Source: an uncultured Paracoccaceae bacterium (GTDB lineage Bacteria > Pseudomonadota > Alphaproteobacteria > Rhodobacterales > Rhodobacteraceae). Taken from it: 64,000 bases of DNA. The DNA lies in assembly GCA_951812615.1 (NCBI GenBank), contig CATOSU010000002.1:1736001-1800000 (forward strand), given 5' to 3'. The position numbers and the translations under genes are program-made. The notes below the pieces were generated by a model, which saw only the letters and a program-made list of their open reading frames with translations, searched no databases and was not told the origin of the DNA. Positions 49,352-59,101 of the stretch are shown piece by piece (the stretch's first letter is position 1; each line of letters opens with the position of its first letter).

Positions 49352-50275
49352 ATGCCAATCAAACTGCCCTCCGACCTGCCTGCCTTTGACGTGCTCACGC
49401 GCGAAGGCGTCATGGTCATGTCCGAGGACACGGCCGTCCATCAGGATATCCGGCCCCTGCGCATCGGGCTGCTGAACCTGATGCCCAAGAAGATCCAGAC
49501 CGAGAACCAGTTTGCCCGGCTGATCGGGGCGACGCCGCTGCAGATCGAGCTGAGCCTGATCCGCATGTCCGAACATCAGACCCGCAATACCGCCGCCGCG
49601 CATATGGCAAGCTTCTATCGTCCGTTTTCGGAAGTGGAGGCCACCGGCGAGAAATACGACGGGCTTATTATCACGGGCGCGCCGATTGAACATTTGCCTT
49701 TTGACGAAGTGACTTACTGGGAAGAGCTCACGCGGATCTTCGACTGGACCCAGACCCATGTGCACTCCACCTTCGGCGTGTGCTGGGGCGGGATGGGCAT
49801 GATCAACCACTTCCACGGGGTGAAGAAACACATCCTCGACGCCAAGGCTTTCGGCTGTTTCCGGCATCAGAATCTTGCGCCCGCCTCGCCCTATCTGCGC
49901 GGGTTTTCGGATGATTGCGTGATCCCGGTCAGCCGCTGGACCGAAATGCGGCAGGACGAGATCGACGCCGCCGACGGGCTGAAAACCCTGCTGGGCAGTC
50001 CCGAGGTCGGCCCCTGTCTGGTCCTCGATCAGAGCCGCCGGGCGCTCTATATCTTCAACCATTTCGAATATGACAGCGACACGCTCAAGCAGGAATATGA
50101 CCGCGACACCGCCAACGGCGATCCGATCAACGTGCCGATCAACTATTATCCGGACGATGATCCCTCGCAGCCGCCGCAGAACCGCTGGCGCAGCCACGGG
50201 CACCTGCTCTATGGCAACTGGATAAACGAGATATACCAGTCAACCCCTTACGATATGGACGAAATTGGCCGCTAA
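49352..50275 (+). CDS. metA: Homoserine O-acyltransferase MetA (probably acetyl-CoA dependent)
   Basis: This 307-residue protein has the MetA family features: [16 protein letters not shown], the nucleophile cysteine in [11 protein letters not shown] (~144), and NHFEYD with catalytic histidine and glutamate near 237. At the position that sets acyl-CoA choice, GAPIEHLPF has glutamate (~113) where E. coli has glycine, which in characterised homologues goes with acetyl-CoA. It makes the activated homoserine for methionine synthesis. No SAM riboswitch fits in the 29-bp leader. Confidence 0.93.
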   Translation: MPIKLPSDLPAFDVLTREGVMVMSEDTAVHQDIRPLRIGLLNLMPKKIQTENQFARLIGATPLQIELSLIRMSEHQTRNTAAAHMASFYRPFSEVEATGEKYDGLIITGAPIEHLPFDEVTYWEELTRIFDWTQTHVHSTFGVCWGGMGMINHFHGVKKHILDAKAFGCFRHQNLAPASPYLRGFSDDCVIPVSRWTEMRQDEIDAADGLKTLLGSPEVGPCLVLDQSRRALYIFNHFEYDSDTLKQEYDRDTANGDPINVPINYYPDDDPSQPPQNRWRSHGHLLYGNWINEIYQSTPYDMDEIGR

Positions 50276-51218
50276 GCTGTTCATCGCCCTGCTGGTCCTG
50301 ACCGCCGGGGCCGCGATTTACACCCACCTTCGGGCGGCGCGGAACGAAGCCCGTGCCGAGGCCGCCTATCCGCCCGAAGGCCGGATGCTGACCGTGAACG
50401 GCACCCGGGTGCATGCGGTGGTGATGGGCGAAGGGCCGGACGTGGTTCTGATCCATGGCGCCAGCGGCAGCACCCGTGACATGACCTTTGCGCTGGCCCC
50501 GAAGCTGGCCGAACGTTTCCGGGTGATCGTGCTGGACCGGCCCGGGCTGGGCTATACTGACAGGCTGGACCGCGATGGCGCCTCGATCACCGAACAGGCC
50601 GGGCTGCTGTCGGCGGCAGCGGCCCAGCTGGGGGCAAAGGCACCGGTTGTCGTCGGGCAGAGCTACGGCGGCGCCGTCGCGCTGGCCTGGGCCGTCCACC
50701 ACTCCGACCGCCTGTCCGCGCTGGTCACGCTGGCCGGGACATCGCACCCGTGGGACACACCGCTGGACGCGCTGTACCGGGTCAATTCCAGCACGCTGGG
50801 CGGCGCCATCGTCGTGCCGCTGATCACCGCCTTTGTGCCGACCTCGCGGGTCCGGGACGGAATTGCCGGCGTCTTTGCACCGCAATCCGCGCCGGATGGC
50901 TATTCGGCCCATTTCGGGCCGGGCATGACGCTGCGCCGCCACTCGTTGCGCGAAAACGCGTTGCAGCGGGCCAGCCTGCTGTCGGAAATCCGCGCGCTAC
51001 ATGTCCGTTATTCCGAAATCTCGGTGCCGACCGAAGTGCTGCACGGAACCGCGGACGACACCGTCAGCCTGCAGATCCACTCTGAACCGCTGGCCCGGGC
51101 GATCCCCGGCGCGGCGCTGACGCGGCTGGACGGGATCGGCCATATGCCTCAGCACGTTGCGGTCGATGACGTGGTTGCCGCAATCGACCGCGTACAGGCC
51201 CGCGCCGGTTTGCGTTAA
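50265..51218 (+). CDS. Alpha/beta hydrolase, membrane-anchored or exported
   Basis: This 317-residue protein starts at TTG 50265, overlapping the metA end by 11 bp; no in-frame ATG lies near. Residues ~4-20 are hydrophobic ([15 protein letters not shown]), a signal anchor. The alpha/beta hydrolase fold has the nucleophile in [12 protein letters not shown] (~127), the oxyanion motif VLIHGASGS, aspartate in [12 protein letters not shown] and histidine in DGIGHMPQH. The substrate is unknown; it is probably an esterase acting at the membrane. Confidence 0.85.
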   Translation: MAAKLFIALLVLTAGAAIYTHLRAARNEARAEAAYPPEGRMLTVNGTRVHAVVMGEGPDVVLIHGASGSTRDMTFALAPKLAERFRVIVLDRPGLGYTDRLDRDGASITEQAGLLSAAAAQLGAKAPVVVGQSYGGAVALAWAVHHSDRLSALVTLAGTSHPWDTPLDALYRVNSSTLGGAIVVPLITAFVPTSRVRDGIAGVFAPQSAPDGYSAHFGPGMTLRRHSLRENALQRASLLSEIRALHVRYSEISVPTEVLHGTADDTVSLQIHSEPLARAIPGAALTRLDGIGHMPQHVAVDDVVAAIDRVQARAGLR

Positions 51219-51266
51219 TCCGATTAACATTCCATAGTGTCCGCAAAACGCTGGAGGTTTCAGGCG

Positions 51267-52136
51267 ATGCAACTGCCCTTCGATGGCGCGATCAGCAGCT
51301 ACTACAAAAACGATGCGCCCAAGGATGTCAGGACCGCGATCAAGGGCCGCAAGAAGGGTCAGACCATGAATCCGGACTACCCGTACCGGAAAACCATGGA
51401 CAAGGACGATTACGGAGACGACATCGAAAAACTGCAGATCGAGCTGGTCAAGATGCAGGCCTGGGTGAAGAATACGGGCACCCGGGTCGCGATGGTGTTC
51501 GAAGGCCGTGACGCGGCGGGAAAAGGCGGCACGATCAAACGGTTCCGGGAAAATCTTAATCCACGCGGTGCACGCGTTGTGGCGTTGCCCAAACCGACAG
51601 AAACCGAACAGACGCAGTGGTATTTTCAACGCTACATCGCGCATTTGCCCGCAGGCGGCGAAATCGTCTTTTTCGACCGGTCATGGTACAATCGGGGCGT
51701 GGTCGAAAAGGTCTTCGGGTTTTGCAGCGACGATCAGAGGCGCACGTTCTTTCATCAGGTGCACCCGTTCGAAATGGCGCTGGTCGGCGAAGGCATCAAG
51801 CTGTTCAAATTCTGGCTGAACGTGGGTCGTGCCGAACAGTTGCAGCGCTTCCTCGACCGGGAAAAAGACCCGCTGAAACAGTGGAAACTCAGCACCATCG
51901 ACGTCAAGGGCCTGTCACGCTGGGATGCCTATTCCGCGGCCATTCAGGAAACCCTGTTCCACAGCCATGCCGAACTGACGCCGTGGACCATCATCCGGTC
52001 GGACGACAAGAAACGCGCCCGCCTCGCGGCGATCCGCACGGTCCTGCACGCGTTGGAATATGACCGCAAGGACCCCGACGCGATCGGCACAATCGACACC
52101 AAGATCTGCGGGGGGCCCGACCTCTGGGATGCCTAA
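51267..52136 (+). CDS. ppk2: Polyphosphate kinase 2
   Basis: This 289-residue protein starts at ATG 51267 with TGGAGG upstream. It has Walker A in [16 protein letters not shown] (~81-95), Walker B in [16 protein letters not shown] (~130-145), and the lid region with [11 protein letters not shown]-type basic residues. This is the one-domain class I PPK2 type, which uses polyphosphate to phosphorylate nucleoside diphosphates. It is cytoplasmic. It overlaps the TetR gene by 8 bp. Confidence 0.93.
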   Translation: MQLPFDGAISSYYKNDAPKDVRTAIKGRKKGQTMNPDYPYRKTMDKDDYGDDIEKLQIELVKMQAWVKNTGTRVAMVFEGRDAAGKGGTIKRFRENLNPRGARVVALPKPTETEQTQWYFQRYIAHLPAGGEIVFFDRSWYNRGVVEKVFGFCSDDQRRTFFHQVHPFEMALVGEGIKLFKFWLNVGRAEQLQRFLDREKDPLKQWKLSTIDVKGLSRWDAYSAAIQETLFHSHAELTPWTIIRSDDKKRARLAAIRTVLHALEYDRKDPDAIGTIDTKICGGPDLWDA

Positions 52137-52746
52137 ACGCGGCTATCACCACGGAAACCTCAAGCGAGCCCTGGTCGAGGCCGCCCTGAAACTGATCGAA
52201 ACCAAGGGGCCGACCGGCTTTACCCTGTCCGAGGCGGCCAAGCAGGCCGGGGTCACCCCGGCAGCGGTTTATCGGCATTTCGAGGGCCGCGAAGACCTAA
52301 TCGCCGAGGCCGCCCGGCAGGGGTTCGAAATGTTCGCGGACCTCATCCAGTATGCCTATGACAAGGGCCAGCCATCTGCGCTGGCGGCGTTCGAGGCGAC
52401 CGGGCGGGCCTATCTGGCCTTCGCGCGCAAGCATCCGGGCCACTATATCGCGATGTTCGAAAGCGGCATTTCCGTCAACCGCACGCCCGAGCTGGCCGCG
52501 GCCGCGGCACGCGCGCGCGGTGTTCTGGAACGGGCCGCGGCGGATCTTTCCGAACAGATCCCCGCAGATCGCCGCCCGCCTGCCTCGCTGTTTTCGGCCC
52601 ATATCTGGGCGATGAGCCACGGCGTGGTCGAGCTTTTCGCCCGCGGCGCACCCGGTACGCAATCGCCCTTCCCGCCCGAAGATCTGCTGGAATCCGGGAT
52701 CGGTATTTACCTGCGTGGTCTGGGTCTGATCCCGCCCGACACCTGA
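52129..52746 (+). CDS. TetR-family regulator
   Basis: This 205-residue protein is read from ATG 52129 ([20 protein letters not shown]); a longer in-frame reading lies inside ppk2. The N-terminal TetR helix-turn-helix is clear: [32 protein letters not shown] (~33-64). The C-terminal ligand domain contains [21 protein letters not shown], as in the WHG-domain group. It is translationally coupled to ppk2, so it may control that operon; the ligand is unknown. Confidence 0.9.
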   Translation: MPKRGYHHGNLKRALVEAALKLIETKGPTGFTLSEAAKQAGVTPAAVYRHFEGREDLIAEAARQGFEMFADLIQYAYDKGQPSALAAFEATGRAYLAFARKHPGHYIAMFESGISVNRTPELAAAAARARGVLERAAADLSEQIPADRRPPASLFSAHIWAMSHGVVELFARGAPGTQSPFPPEDLLESGIGIYLRGLGLIPPDT

Positions 52747-52904
52747 GCGCCACACGGCAATGACGCCCGGATGAACGATTTCCCCTTGGCGTTGTGGAAG
52801 TTGCGGCTACAATTCCCCTTGTTAACCACCATCAAAAGCGCGGCGTCGCATTGATTTCAAGCCGCCGAGGTAACGAGTATTGGCAGGGCACCGACGCGGG
52901 TCCG

Positions 52905-52921
52905 GGGCGCCGATGGCGCCC
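52905..52921. terminator. Hairpin between tetR and the secreted protein gene
   Basis: GGGCGCCGATGGCGCCC forms a 7-bp stem with a GAT loop. There is no T-tract, so it may be a weak terminator or a leader structure of the gene at 52945. The rest of the 198-bp gap holds no gene. Confidence 0.4.
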
Positions 52922-52944
52922 ATAAACGAATGGAGACATATATT

Positions 52945-53448
52945 ATGTTCAAAACACTTGCACTTGCTGCCGTTTCGACAGTTGTTCTCGCCTCTGGCGC
53001 GCTGGCCGATGAATACGCCAAATACGGCGCTGAAAACGGTTGGACGATCTGGGCCAACAAATCCTCGGGCGGCTGTTTCCTCGAGAATCGCAACAACAAC
53101 GGTAACACCGTTCAGATGGGCCTGCGCAATGCGGGCGACACGCTTGGATTCATGGGGCTCTGGAACCACAGCGCATCGATCATGGAACCCGGCGAAGTTC
53201 GTGACATGAAGCTCGACATCGACGGTTCGCCCTACACTTTCCGTGCGGCCGCCAATGACGGCCCTGTGTCGAACGGGATGACCGGCGGTTACATGTATTT
53301 CAACAACCCCGATTTTGTTGCCGGGCTGGAAAACGGCAAGGTCCTGACGATCATGGCGACTGGCGACCTGTCGGTACAGATCGACCTGACCGGAACCAAG
53401 AAGGGCATCGCCATGGCCCGCGAATGCGTCGCATCGCAAAGCAACTGA
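52945..53448 (+). CDS. Small secreted protein of unknown function
   Basis: This 167-residue protein starts at ATG 52945 with TGGAG upstream. It has a signal peptide (MFKTLALAAVSTVVLASGALA). The mature part is strand-rich (WTIWANKSSGGCFLENRNNNGNTVQMGL, GEVRDMKLDIDGSPYTFRAA, GKVLTIMATGDLSVQIDLTGTKKGIAMAREC) with two cysteines that could pair. It resembles small periplasmic proteins common in Rhodobacterales; the function is unknown. Its base use is less GC-rich than its neighbours. A strong hairpin follows. Confidence 0.8.
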   Translation: MFKTLALAAVSTVVLASGALADEYAKYGAENGWTIWANKSSGGCFLENRNNNGNTVQMGLRNAGDTLGFMGLWNHSASIMEPGEVRDMKLDIDGSPYTFRAAANDGPVSNGMTGGYMYFNNPDFVAGLENGKVLTIMATGDLSVQIDLTGTKKGIAMARECVASQSN

Positions 53449-53465
53449 TCTGACCACTTCTTTCG

Positions 53466-53491
53466 GAAGGCCGCGGCGATCCGCGGCCTTC
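53466..53491 (+). terminator. Terminator after the secreted protein gene
   Basis: GAAGGCCGCGG / CCGCGGCCTTC is an 11-bp perfect stem with a CGAT loop, 18 bp after the stop. The T-tract is poor (CTTCT), but the stem is strong. Confidence 0.75.
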
Positions 53492-53583
53492 TAAAGATTC
53501 GGATGGTGGCGTACCGTGTTGCACCGGCTGCGGAACTGACCGTGGACCGGACCCGATTTCCCTGCCCTGCGTGACCCCGACCT

Positions 53584-54375
53584 GTGACCAAATCCCGCCA
53601 TGCCGCCCAACGGGGCCTCGAAGCAACCTTTCGCTACCGGATGCTGTCGCCGCAAAAGCGCCAGCGCATGGCGCGGGCGCTGAATGTCCTGCGCCCCTAC
53701 AATACCGATCAGCCGCTGACCCGGATCGGCCCGGATGCCGATGGCGGTTATCTTGTGCCGGACTGTTTGCAGGGCATTGCCGCCTCGTATTCGCCGGGCG
53801 TGTCGGACGAGTTCGGCTTCGATCTCGACCTGCTGAACCGCGGGATTCCGGTACACATGGCGGACGCCTCGGTGGCCGAACCCGCAAACCTGCCTGATGG
53901 TGCCAGTTTTGCCTCGCTGTTTCTGGGGGCCGAGACCCGCGATCAGTGGATCACGCTTGATGACTGGATCGCCCGGACGGCACCGCCCGACGGCGATCTG
54001 ATGCTGCAGATGGATATCGAAGGCCACGAATACGACGTGCTGGCCGCCACCCCTGCCAAAGTCCTGCGCCGGTTTCGCATTCTGGTGATCGAATTTCACC
54101 ACTTGCACCGGTTTCCCCGGGCGGCCGATTTTGACCGGTTCGAAACGGCGCTGCTGTCCCTGCAGAACGATTTCACCTGCGTGCATCTGCATCCCAACAA
54201 CGTGGTCCATCCGGTCCGCGTCGGCCCGCACCGGATCCCACCATTTTTCGAGGCGACGCTCCTGCGCAAGGACATGATCGCCAACCAGACCCCGAACGAC
54301 CGCTTCCCGCATGCGCTGGACCGCGCCTGCGCCCCGGATCAGCCGGACGTGCCCATGGGCGTGTTCTGGACCTGA
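53584..54375 (+). CDS. FkbM-like methyltransferase
   Basis: This 263-residue protein starts at GTG 53584. A class I methyltransferase pattern is visible: IGPDADGGYLVPDCL, SPGVSDEFGFDLDLLNRGIPVHMADAS as the SAM-binding part, and LMLQMDIEGHEYDVLAATPA with ILVIEFHHLHRF, typical of FkbM-family proteins (IDIEG.E). Such enzymes O-methylate sugars or other small molecules. The next gene encodes a second FkbM protein, so they may act in one glycan or lipid modification. Confidence 0.78.
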   Translation: MTKSRHAAQRGLEATFRYRMLSPQKRQRMARALNVLRPYNTDQPLTRIGPDADGGYLVPDCLQGIAASYSPGVSDEFGFDLDLLNRGIPVHMADASVAEPANLPDGASFASLFLGAETRDQWITLDDWIARTAPPDGDLMLQMDIEGHEYDVLAATPAKVLRRFRILVIEFHHLHRFPRAADFDRFETALLSLQNDFTCVHLHPNNVVHPVRVGPHRIPPFFEATLLRKDMIANQTPNDRFPHALDRACAPDQPDVPMGVFWT

Positions 54376-54454
54376 CCCCAGCGACTTGCAGTCGCCTTGT
54401 CTCGGCCAGGCAAAACCGCCAGACTGATGCCCAAGTGATGACCGAGTTTTCGAC

Positions 54455-55198
54455 ATGCCCAACCCGTTCACCGACTACACTTATGTGCGCAAAGCACGGC
54501 TGCGCGATCTGCTTCGGCGCGAGCCCGGATATTTCGACCTGAAATTCGTCCGCGCCATGCCACCGGAACACCGCAGCGCCTGCATTGACCTGCTGGACCA
54601 GTCCCCGGCGCAGCTGCGTCAGGACCTCTTTGCGCTGGCCAGTCTGGGCTTTCCGACCAGCGGCTTCTTCGTCGAATTCGGCGCCACGAACGGTCGTGAC
54701 CTCAGCAACACCTGGCTGCTGGAAAAACAATTCGGCTGGACCGGCATTCTGGCCGAACCGGCCCAGACGTTTCAGTCGGAACTGAAAGCCAACCGGTCAT
54801 GCACCATCGACACGCGATGCGTCTGGTCAGGAACGGGCGAAACCGTGAAATTTTCGCAGGCGCCGCGCGGCGAAAACTCTGCCATCTCGCAATTCGCCAA
54901 ATCCAGCTACGCCTGGCGCGGACAGCAATACGAAGTTGAGACCGTGTCGCTGAATGACCTGCTGACCGCGCATAAGGCACCACAAACGGTGGATTTCATC
55001 TCGATCGACACCGAAGGCAGCGAATTCGACATTCTGAACGCGGTGGATTTCGACCGCTGGCAGTTCCGGGTGATGACCGTCGAACACAACATGATGCCCC
55101 AGCGCGAGGCAATCCACGCGCTGCTGAGCTCAAAAGGCTACCGCCGGGTGCATGAAGACATCAGCCGGTTTGATGATTGGTTCCTGGGGCCGGAGTAA
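54455..55198 (+). CDS. FkbM family methyltransferase
   Basis: This 247-residue protein starts at ATG 54455. It has the FkbM signatures: GFFVEFGATNGRDLSNTWLLEKQFGWTGILAEP as motif I and SAM-binding acidic residue, ENSAISQF, and VDFISIDTEGSEFDIL near 180. It probably methylates a sugar hydroxyl. The N-terminal ~65 residues are helical. A bidirectional terminator follows, separating it from rpsI. Confidence 0.88.
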   Translation: MPNPFTDYTYVRKARLRDLLRREPGYFDLKFVRAMPPEHRSACIDLLDQSPAQLRQDLFALASLGFPTSGFFVEFGATNGRDLSNTWLLEKQFGWTGILAEPAQTFQSELKANRSCTIDTRCVWSGTGETVKFSQAPRGENSAISQFAKSSYAWRGQQYEVETVSLNDLLTAHKAPQTVDFISIDTEGSEFDILNAVDFDRWQFRVMTVEHNMMPQREAIHALLSSKGYRRVHEDISRFDDWFLGPE

Positions 55199-55210
55199 CC
55201 CCGCGCAACA

Positions 55211-55240
55211 AAAAAAGGCCCGCACCGGGCGGGCCTTTTC
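55211..55240. terminator. Bidirectional terminator between FkbM gene and rpsI
   Basis: AAAAGGCCCGC / GCGGGCCTTTT is an 11-bp stem with a 5-base loop, with A-tract on one side and T-tract on the other, so it works for both converging genes. Confidence 0.9.
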
Positions 55241-55258
55241 GAATTCTTGTGCGGCAGC

Positions 55259-55747
55259 TTAACGCTTGGAGAACTGGAAGCTCCGGCGCGCCTTGCGCTT
55301 ACCGAACTTCTTGCGTTCCACCACGCGGCTGTCGCGGGTCAGGAAGCCTGCTGCCTTGAGCGCGCTGCGCAGCGACGGATCATAAAGCTGCAGAGCCTTG
55401 GAGATGCCGTGCTTGACCGCACCGGCCTGTCCCGACAGCCCGCCGCCCTTGACGGTGGCCTGCACGTCAAACTCGCCTTCGACACCGGCGATCTGAAACG
55501 GCTGGCGCAGGATCATCTGCAGCACCGGACGCGCGAAATAGGTGTCCAGGTCCTTGCCGTTGACAGTGACCTTGCCAGAGCCCGGCTTGATCCAGACACG
55601 GGCGACCGCGTCCTTCCGCTTGCCGGTGGCATAGGACCGGCCCAGGTCATCGCGCACGGGTTCGCGCGGGGTCGGGACCTCTTCGGCCACGGGTTCAACG
55701 CCGGCGACGGCGTTCAGGTCTTCGAGAGAATTGATCTGATCAGCCAT
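55259..55747 (-). CDS. rpsI: 30S ribosomal protein S9
   Basis: This 162-residue protein has the S9 pattern [42 protein letters not shown] and the conserved C-terminus [24 protein letters not shown], whose final arginine contacts P-site tRNA. The N-terminal ~30 residues are an acidic extension as in alphaproteobacteria. It is co-transcribed with rplM, 5 bp upstream. Confidence 0.97.
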   Translation of the reverse strand: MADQINSLEDLNAVAGVEPVAEEVPTPREPVRDDLGRSYATGKRKDAVARVWIKPGSGKVTVNGKDLDTYFARPVLQMILRQPFQIAGVEGEFDVQATVKGGGLSGQAGAVKHGISKALQLYDPSLRSALKAAGFLTRDSRVVERKKFGKRKARRSFQFSKR

Positions 55748-55752
55748 GTCAC

Positions 55753-56211
55753 TCAGCTCCGGGTGTTTTTCTTGTTCATGGACTTCACGTCCAGAACTTC
55801 GGGGCTCTGCGCCTCGTGCGGGTGATCACCGCCTGCATAAACGCGCAGGTTGGTCATCTGTTGGCGGCTCAGGCGGTTGCCTGGCAGCATGCGCTTGACG
55901 GCCTGAAAGACCACGCGCTCGGGGTGGTTGCCTTCGAGGATCTGCTGCTTGGTGCGGCTCTTGATCCCGCCCGGATAGCCGGTGTGCCAGTAGAAATGCT
56001 CTTCGCGTTTCTTGCCGGTCATCTGCACCTTGTCGGCGTTGATGACGATGACGTTGTCACCCATGTCCATGTGCGGCGTGAAGGTGGCTTTGTGCTTGCC
56101 ACGCAGGCGCGTGGCCACGATCGAGGCAAGACGGCCGAGAACCACGCCTTCGGCGTCGATCACGATCCATTTCTTGTCGATCTCTGCAGGTGTTGCAGAA
56201 TAGGTTTTCAT
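55753..56211 (-). CDS. rplM: 50S ribosomal protein L13
   Basis: This 152-residue protein has the L13 pattern [56 protein letters not shown], with HTGYPGGIK and [24 protein letters not shown]. It is an early 50S assembly protein. First gene of the rplM-rpsI operon; the promoter is seen at 56277-56305. Confidence 0.97.
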   Translation of the reverse strand: MKTYSATPAEIDKKWIVIDAEGVVLGRLASIVATRLRGKHKATFTPHMDMGDNVIVINADKVQMTGKKREEHFYWHTGYPGGIKSRTKQQILEGNHPERVVFQAVKRMLPGNRLSRQQMTNLRVYAGGDHPHEAQSPEVLDVKSMNKKNTRS

Positions 56212-56276
56212 CGGTGTCGTCCTGTCTGACGTGAAAAGCGGGCACAGACCGTCCCCGCCCGAATTCGGATGGACGG

Positions 56277-56305
56277 GGTATATGGAAAGTGAAATTTCGG
56301 GTCAA
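56277..56305 (-). promoter_or_regulatory. Promoter of rplM-rpsI
   Basis: On the minus strand TTGACC (56305-56300) and TATACC (56282-56277) are 17 bp apart, a good housekeeping sigma match. Transcription would start near 56270, leaving a leader of about 55 bases. Confidence 0.75.
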
Positions 56306-56374
56306 GCACCCATTGCCAGTTTTAATTGTACAGTATCAATAGCTTAAAATATAGGTATTATTTTACCCCACAAT

Positions 56375-57787
56375 CTACACCCCGATCCGGTCCGGCGGAT
56401 TGTCCAGCAGGTCGCGCAGCCGCAGCATTGCTGCCTCGAAGCTTTCCAGCGAGATGCCGGCGTTGATCGCCAGCCGGACGGCATGGGGGCTGCGGGCGTT
56501 GCGGCAGGCATAATCCTCGGCCGGGCGGATCCGGACCCCCTGTGCCTCGGCCGCCAGACAGAACGCACTGGCGCGCCAGCCCGCCGGCAGGGTCAGCCAG
56601 ACAAACGGCGCCTCGGCCTGCCAGCCCAGATCGTAGACCCCCAGAATATTCACCGCGGCCTGCAGGTAGCTGTTGGTGATCCTGCGGATCTCGGTCTCGA
56701 GCGCAGGCAATTGCGGATGGCGCAGAAGCTTGGTGACCAGATCGGTCATCGGCGTCGAGACCCCGAAAAACCCGTGTTCCGCCGCCCGACGCAGCCGGGC
56801 CGCCTGCCCGTCCGGCGCGATGCCGAAGCCAAAGCGCAGGGCCGGCGTCAGGCATTTGGAGAAAGACGACACGAACCACGACCGTTCCGGCGCAATCATC
56901 CGGTAGCTGGGCGCACGCGCGTCGCGCACAAGGTAACAGGCGTCTTCGAGGATCTGCATCTCGTGCCGCCGGGCCACTGCTGCCAGCGCCGCACGTCGCG
57001 GCTCCGGCGTGTAAATACCTGTCGGGTTGTGCATTTCCGGCGTGGTGCAGAACAGTTGCGCGTCGTGGTTGCGTGCCGCCTGATCCAGCGCTTCGGGGAT
57101 CACGCCGTGGTCGTCCATTGCCACCGGCACCACGTCCGCGCGCAGCAGCTCGGCCGAACGCCGGAAGCCGGGATAGGCCAGTTCTTCGACCAGCACCGCC
57201 GGACGCCGCCCGTGCAGCACCGACTGCATCACCAGCGCGATCGCGTTCTGCCCGCCATTGGCCAGCACCACGTGCCGTTCCCGCACCGATCCAAGCGGCA
57301 GGTCCGCCAGCCAGTGCAGTACGGCTTCGCGCGCCGGTTTCGCCCCGGCCTGGCTGGGATAGTGCATCAGCCCCGATGGCGGCGCGGCCGCCACATCGGC
57401 CAGCAACCTGCCGATCAGCTGCGATTGCCCGACACTGGGCAGATGCGGCGAAAACAGGTTGACGCTGTGCGGATCCGGGTCGTTCGTGTTGTGGGCGATC
57501 ACGTCAATCTCGATCGGGTCGCCGGGAGTGTCCGCCCCGGCCCGGTCGGCCACGAATGTCCCGCGCCCGACCGCCGCCTCCAGCACGCCCGCATCGGTCA
57601 GAACCGTGTAGGCCCGCGCCACGGTGCCCGGTGTGATGCCCAGCTGATAGGCCAGTTCCCGCACCGGCGGCAGGCGGCTGCCCACCGGCAACCGCCCATT
57701 GTCGACGGCGCGGCGGATCGTATCCGACACCAGCTTGTATTTCGGCCCGGACGCATCCGGCAGCCTGTCCGGCCAAATTGTATCCAT
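56375..57787 (-). CDS. MocR-type GntR regulator with aminotransferase domain
   Basis: The 470-residue protein is read from ATG 57787 (ATG 57811 is an alternative). An N-terminal GntR winged helix (YKLVSDTIRRAVDNGRLPVGSRLPPVRELAYQLGITPGTVARAYTVL, ~16-62) is joined to a fold type I PLP domain with HNPTG (in TPEMHNPTGIYTP), EDACYLV and the PLP lysine in SSFSKCLTPALRFGF. MocR proteins use PLP and an amino compound as effector. It is divergent from a DUF1127 gene; repeated ATTGT-N-ACA boxes lie between them. The target pathway is unknown. Confidence 0.9.
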   Translation of the reverse strand: MDTIWPDRLPDASGPKYKLVSDTIRRAVDNGRLPVGSRLPPVRELAYQLGITPGTVARAYTVLTDAGVLEAAVGRGTFVADRAGADTPGDPIEIDVIAHNTNDPDPHSVNLFSPHLPSVGQSQLIGRLLADVAAAPPSGLMHYPSQAGAKPAREAVLHWLADLPLGSVRERHVVLANGGQNAIALVMQSVLHGRRPAVLVEELAYPGFRRSAELLRADVVPVAMDDHGVIPEALDQAARNHDAQLFCTTPEMHNPTGIYTPEPRRAALAAVARRHEMQILEDACYLVRDARAPSYRMIAPERSWFVSSFSKCLTPALRFGFGIAPDGQAARLRRAAEHGFFGVSTPMTDLVTKLLRHPQLPALETEIRRITNSYLQAAVNILGVYDLGWQAEAPFVWLTLPAGWRASAFCLAAEAQGVRIRPAEDYACRNARSPHAVRLAINAGISLESFEAAMLRLRDLLDNPPDRIGV

Positions 57788-57866
57788 TACAATCTTTCTC
57801 TGGCGTCTCATTGTATCAGTATGTATCCCCGCATTGTGCCAATACAGTAAAATTGTGTCAATACAA
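57777..57866. promoter_or_regulatory. MocR operator boxes in the divergent promoter
   Basis: ATTGTATCCATTACAAT (57777-57793, inverted repeat over the mocR start), ATTGTATCAGTATGT (57810), ATTGTGCCAATACAG (57833) and ATTGTGTCAATACAA (57852) share the form ATTGT-N3-A-N-TACA in the same orientation. Such direct repeats are usual for MocR regulators. It likely controls both genes. Confidence 0.7.
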
Positions 57867-57884
57867 AACGAAAGGACGACTCTC

Positions 57885-58112
57885 ATGACACGTGCAACGC
57901 AAACGACCCCGATGATGCTGCTGACCCAAAGCCCGCGGCTGCCGGTCATCGCCACGCTGGCGATTTCGTTCGCGCATGCCGTAACCGTCTGGGAGACCCG
58001 CCGCCGCACCCGAAATCACCTGAAGGATCTTGATGATCATCTGCTGGCCGATATCGGTCTGACCCGCCACGACGCCCGCAAAGAGGCGCAGCGGCCCTTC
58101 TGGATGTCCTGA
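57885..58112 (+). CDS. DUF1127 domain protein
   Basis: This 75-residue protein starts at ATG 57885 with AAAGGA upstream. The C-terminal half ETRRRTRNHLKDLDDHLLADIGLTRHDARKEAQRPFW is the DUF1127 (YjiS-like) motif. Short Arg-rich DUF1127 proteins can act in RNA turnover and phosphate or stress physiology in alphaproteobacteria. Its start lies within 20 bp of the last MocR box, so it is a likely target. Confidence 0.9.
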   Translation: MTRATQTTPMMLLTQSPRLPVIATLAISFAHAVTVWETRRRTRNHLKDLDDHLLADIGLTRHDARKEAQRPFWMS

Positions 58113-58143
58113 CTTTCCCCGTCCGGTTACCGGACCTCTTCCT

Positions 58144-58170
58144 GACCGGGGCCCTGCCCCGGTCTTTTTT
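58144..58170 (+). terminator. Rho-independent terminator after DUF1127 gene
   Basis: GACCGGGGC / GCCCCGGTC stem (9 bp) with a CCT loop followed by TTTTTT, 31 bp after the stop codon. Confidence 0.93.
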
Positions 58171-58176
58171 GCCGGG

Positions 58177-59085
58177 TCACCCGTGCCGCCGGGCCAGCCG
58201 GTTTTCCCGCCACATGATCAGCGCACCGGCCCCGACAATCAGAAACACGCCGGGAAACAGCCGGTCCAGCGGCGCTTCGCCGAAGATCAGCCAGCCGAAG
58301 GAAAACGCGCTGAGAATGCTGAAATACCCGAACGGCGCCAGCGCCGAAGGGGCCGCGGCACGATAGGCCAGCATCATGAACAACACCCCGATCCCGCCCA
58401 GCGTGGCCATGGTCAGGATCAGCCCCGCATCGGCAAGGCTGCGCAGCGGCGTGAAATCCGTGGTGATGGCGGCAATGACAACCGCACCGACCGCGGCAGC
58501 GACCGAGGCATAAAGAAACAGCAGCGCATTCGACACGTCAGCATCGAATTTGCGGACCGTGATCATCGAAAAGGCATAACACAGCGCCGCGCCAACCGGC
58601 ATCAGCGCCCAGACGGTAAACGCATCGCTGCCGGGCCGCAGGATCAGCACCGCCCCGGCAAACCCCAGCGCGACCGCGAGGTAGCGCCACGGTCCGACCC
58701 GTTCCCCCAGCAGCAGGACCGACAGCAGCACGACGAACATCGCGTTGGTCTGTGCCAGCGCTGACACGGTGGCCAGCTCCAGATGCCCCAGCGCGGTATA
58801 GAAACACAGCTGCGCCAGCGCGACAGCAAACCCCCGCGCCAGCGCCATCGGCCATTTACGGATATAGAGTTGTGATCCGCGGAACCGCAATTCGCGGGTC
58901 CAGATCATCAGGGCGAGACTGGGCAGGATGCCCAGCACGTTGCGATAGGCGGACAGTTCCGGCGCCGAGTAATAGGGCAGCAGGAACCGCACGATAATGC
59001 TCATCATGTCGAAACACAGGATCGCGCCGAAAATCAGCAGAACACCGCGAACAACCTGCCCGCTGTCGGTTTCCGGCTGTGCCAC
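58177..59085 (-). CDS. DMT-family (EamA) transporter
   Basis: This 302-residue protein has ten predicted helices in two EamA repeats: GVLLIFGAILCFDMMSIIVRFLLPYYSAPELSAYRNVLGI and ALAQTNAMFVVLLSVLLLGERVGPWRYLAVALGFAGAVLILRPG, then PVGAALCYAFSMITVRKF and FGYFSILSAFSFGWLIFGEAPLDRLFPGVFLIVGAG. It is a permease of the drug/metabolite group in the inner membrane. The substrate is unknown. It converges on the DUF1127 gene. Confidence 0.88.
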   Translation of the reverse strand: MAQPETDSGQVVRGVLLIFGAILCFDMMSIIVRFLLPYYSAPELSAYRNVLGILPSLALMIWTRELRFRGSQLYIRKWPMALARGFAVALAQLCFYTALGHLELATVSALAQTNAMFVVLLSVLLLGERVGPWRYLAVALGFAGAVLILRPGSDAFTVWALMPVGAALCYAFSMITVRKFDADVSNALLFLYASVAAAVGAVVIAAITTDFTPLRSLADAGLILTMATLGGIGVLFMMLAYRAAAPSALAPFGYFSILSAFSFGWLIFGEAPLDRLFPGVFLIVGAGALIMWRENRLARRHG

Positions 59086-59101
59086 CCCCGCGCGCCCAGA
59101 C

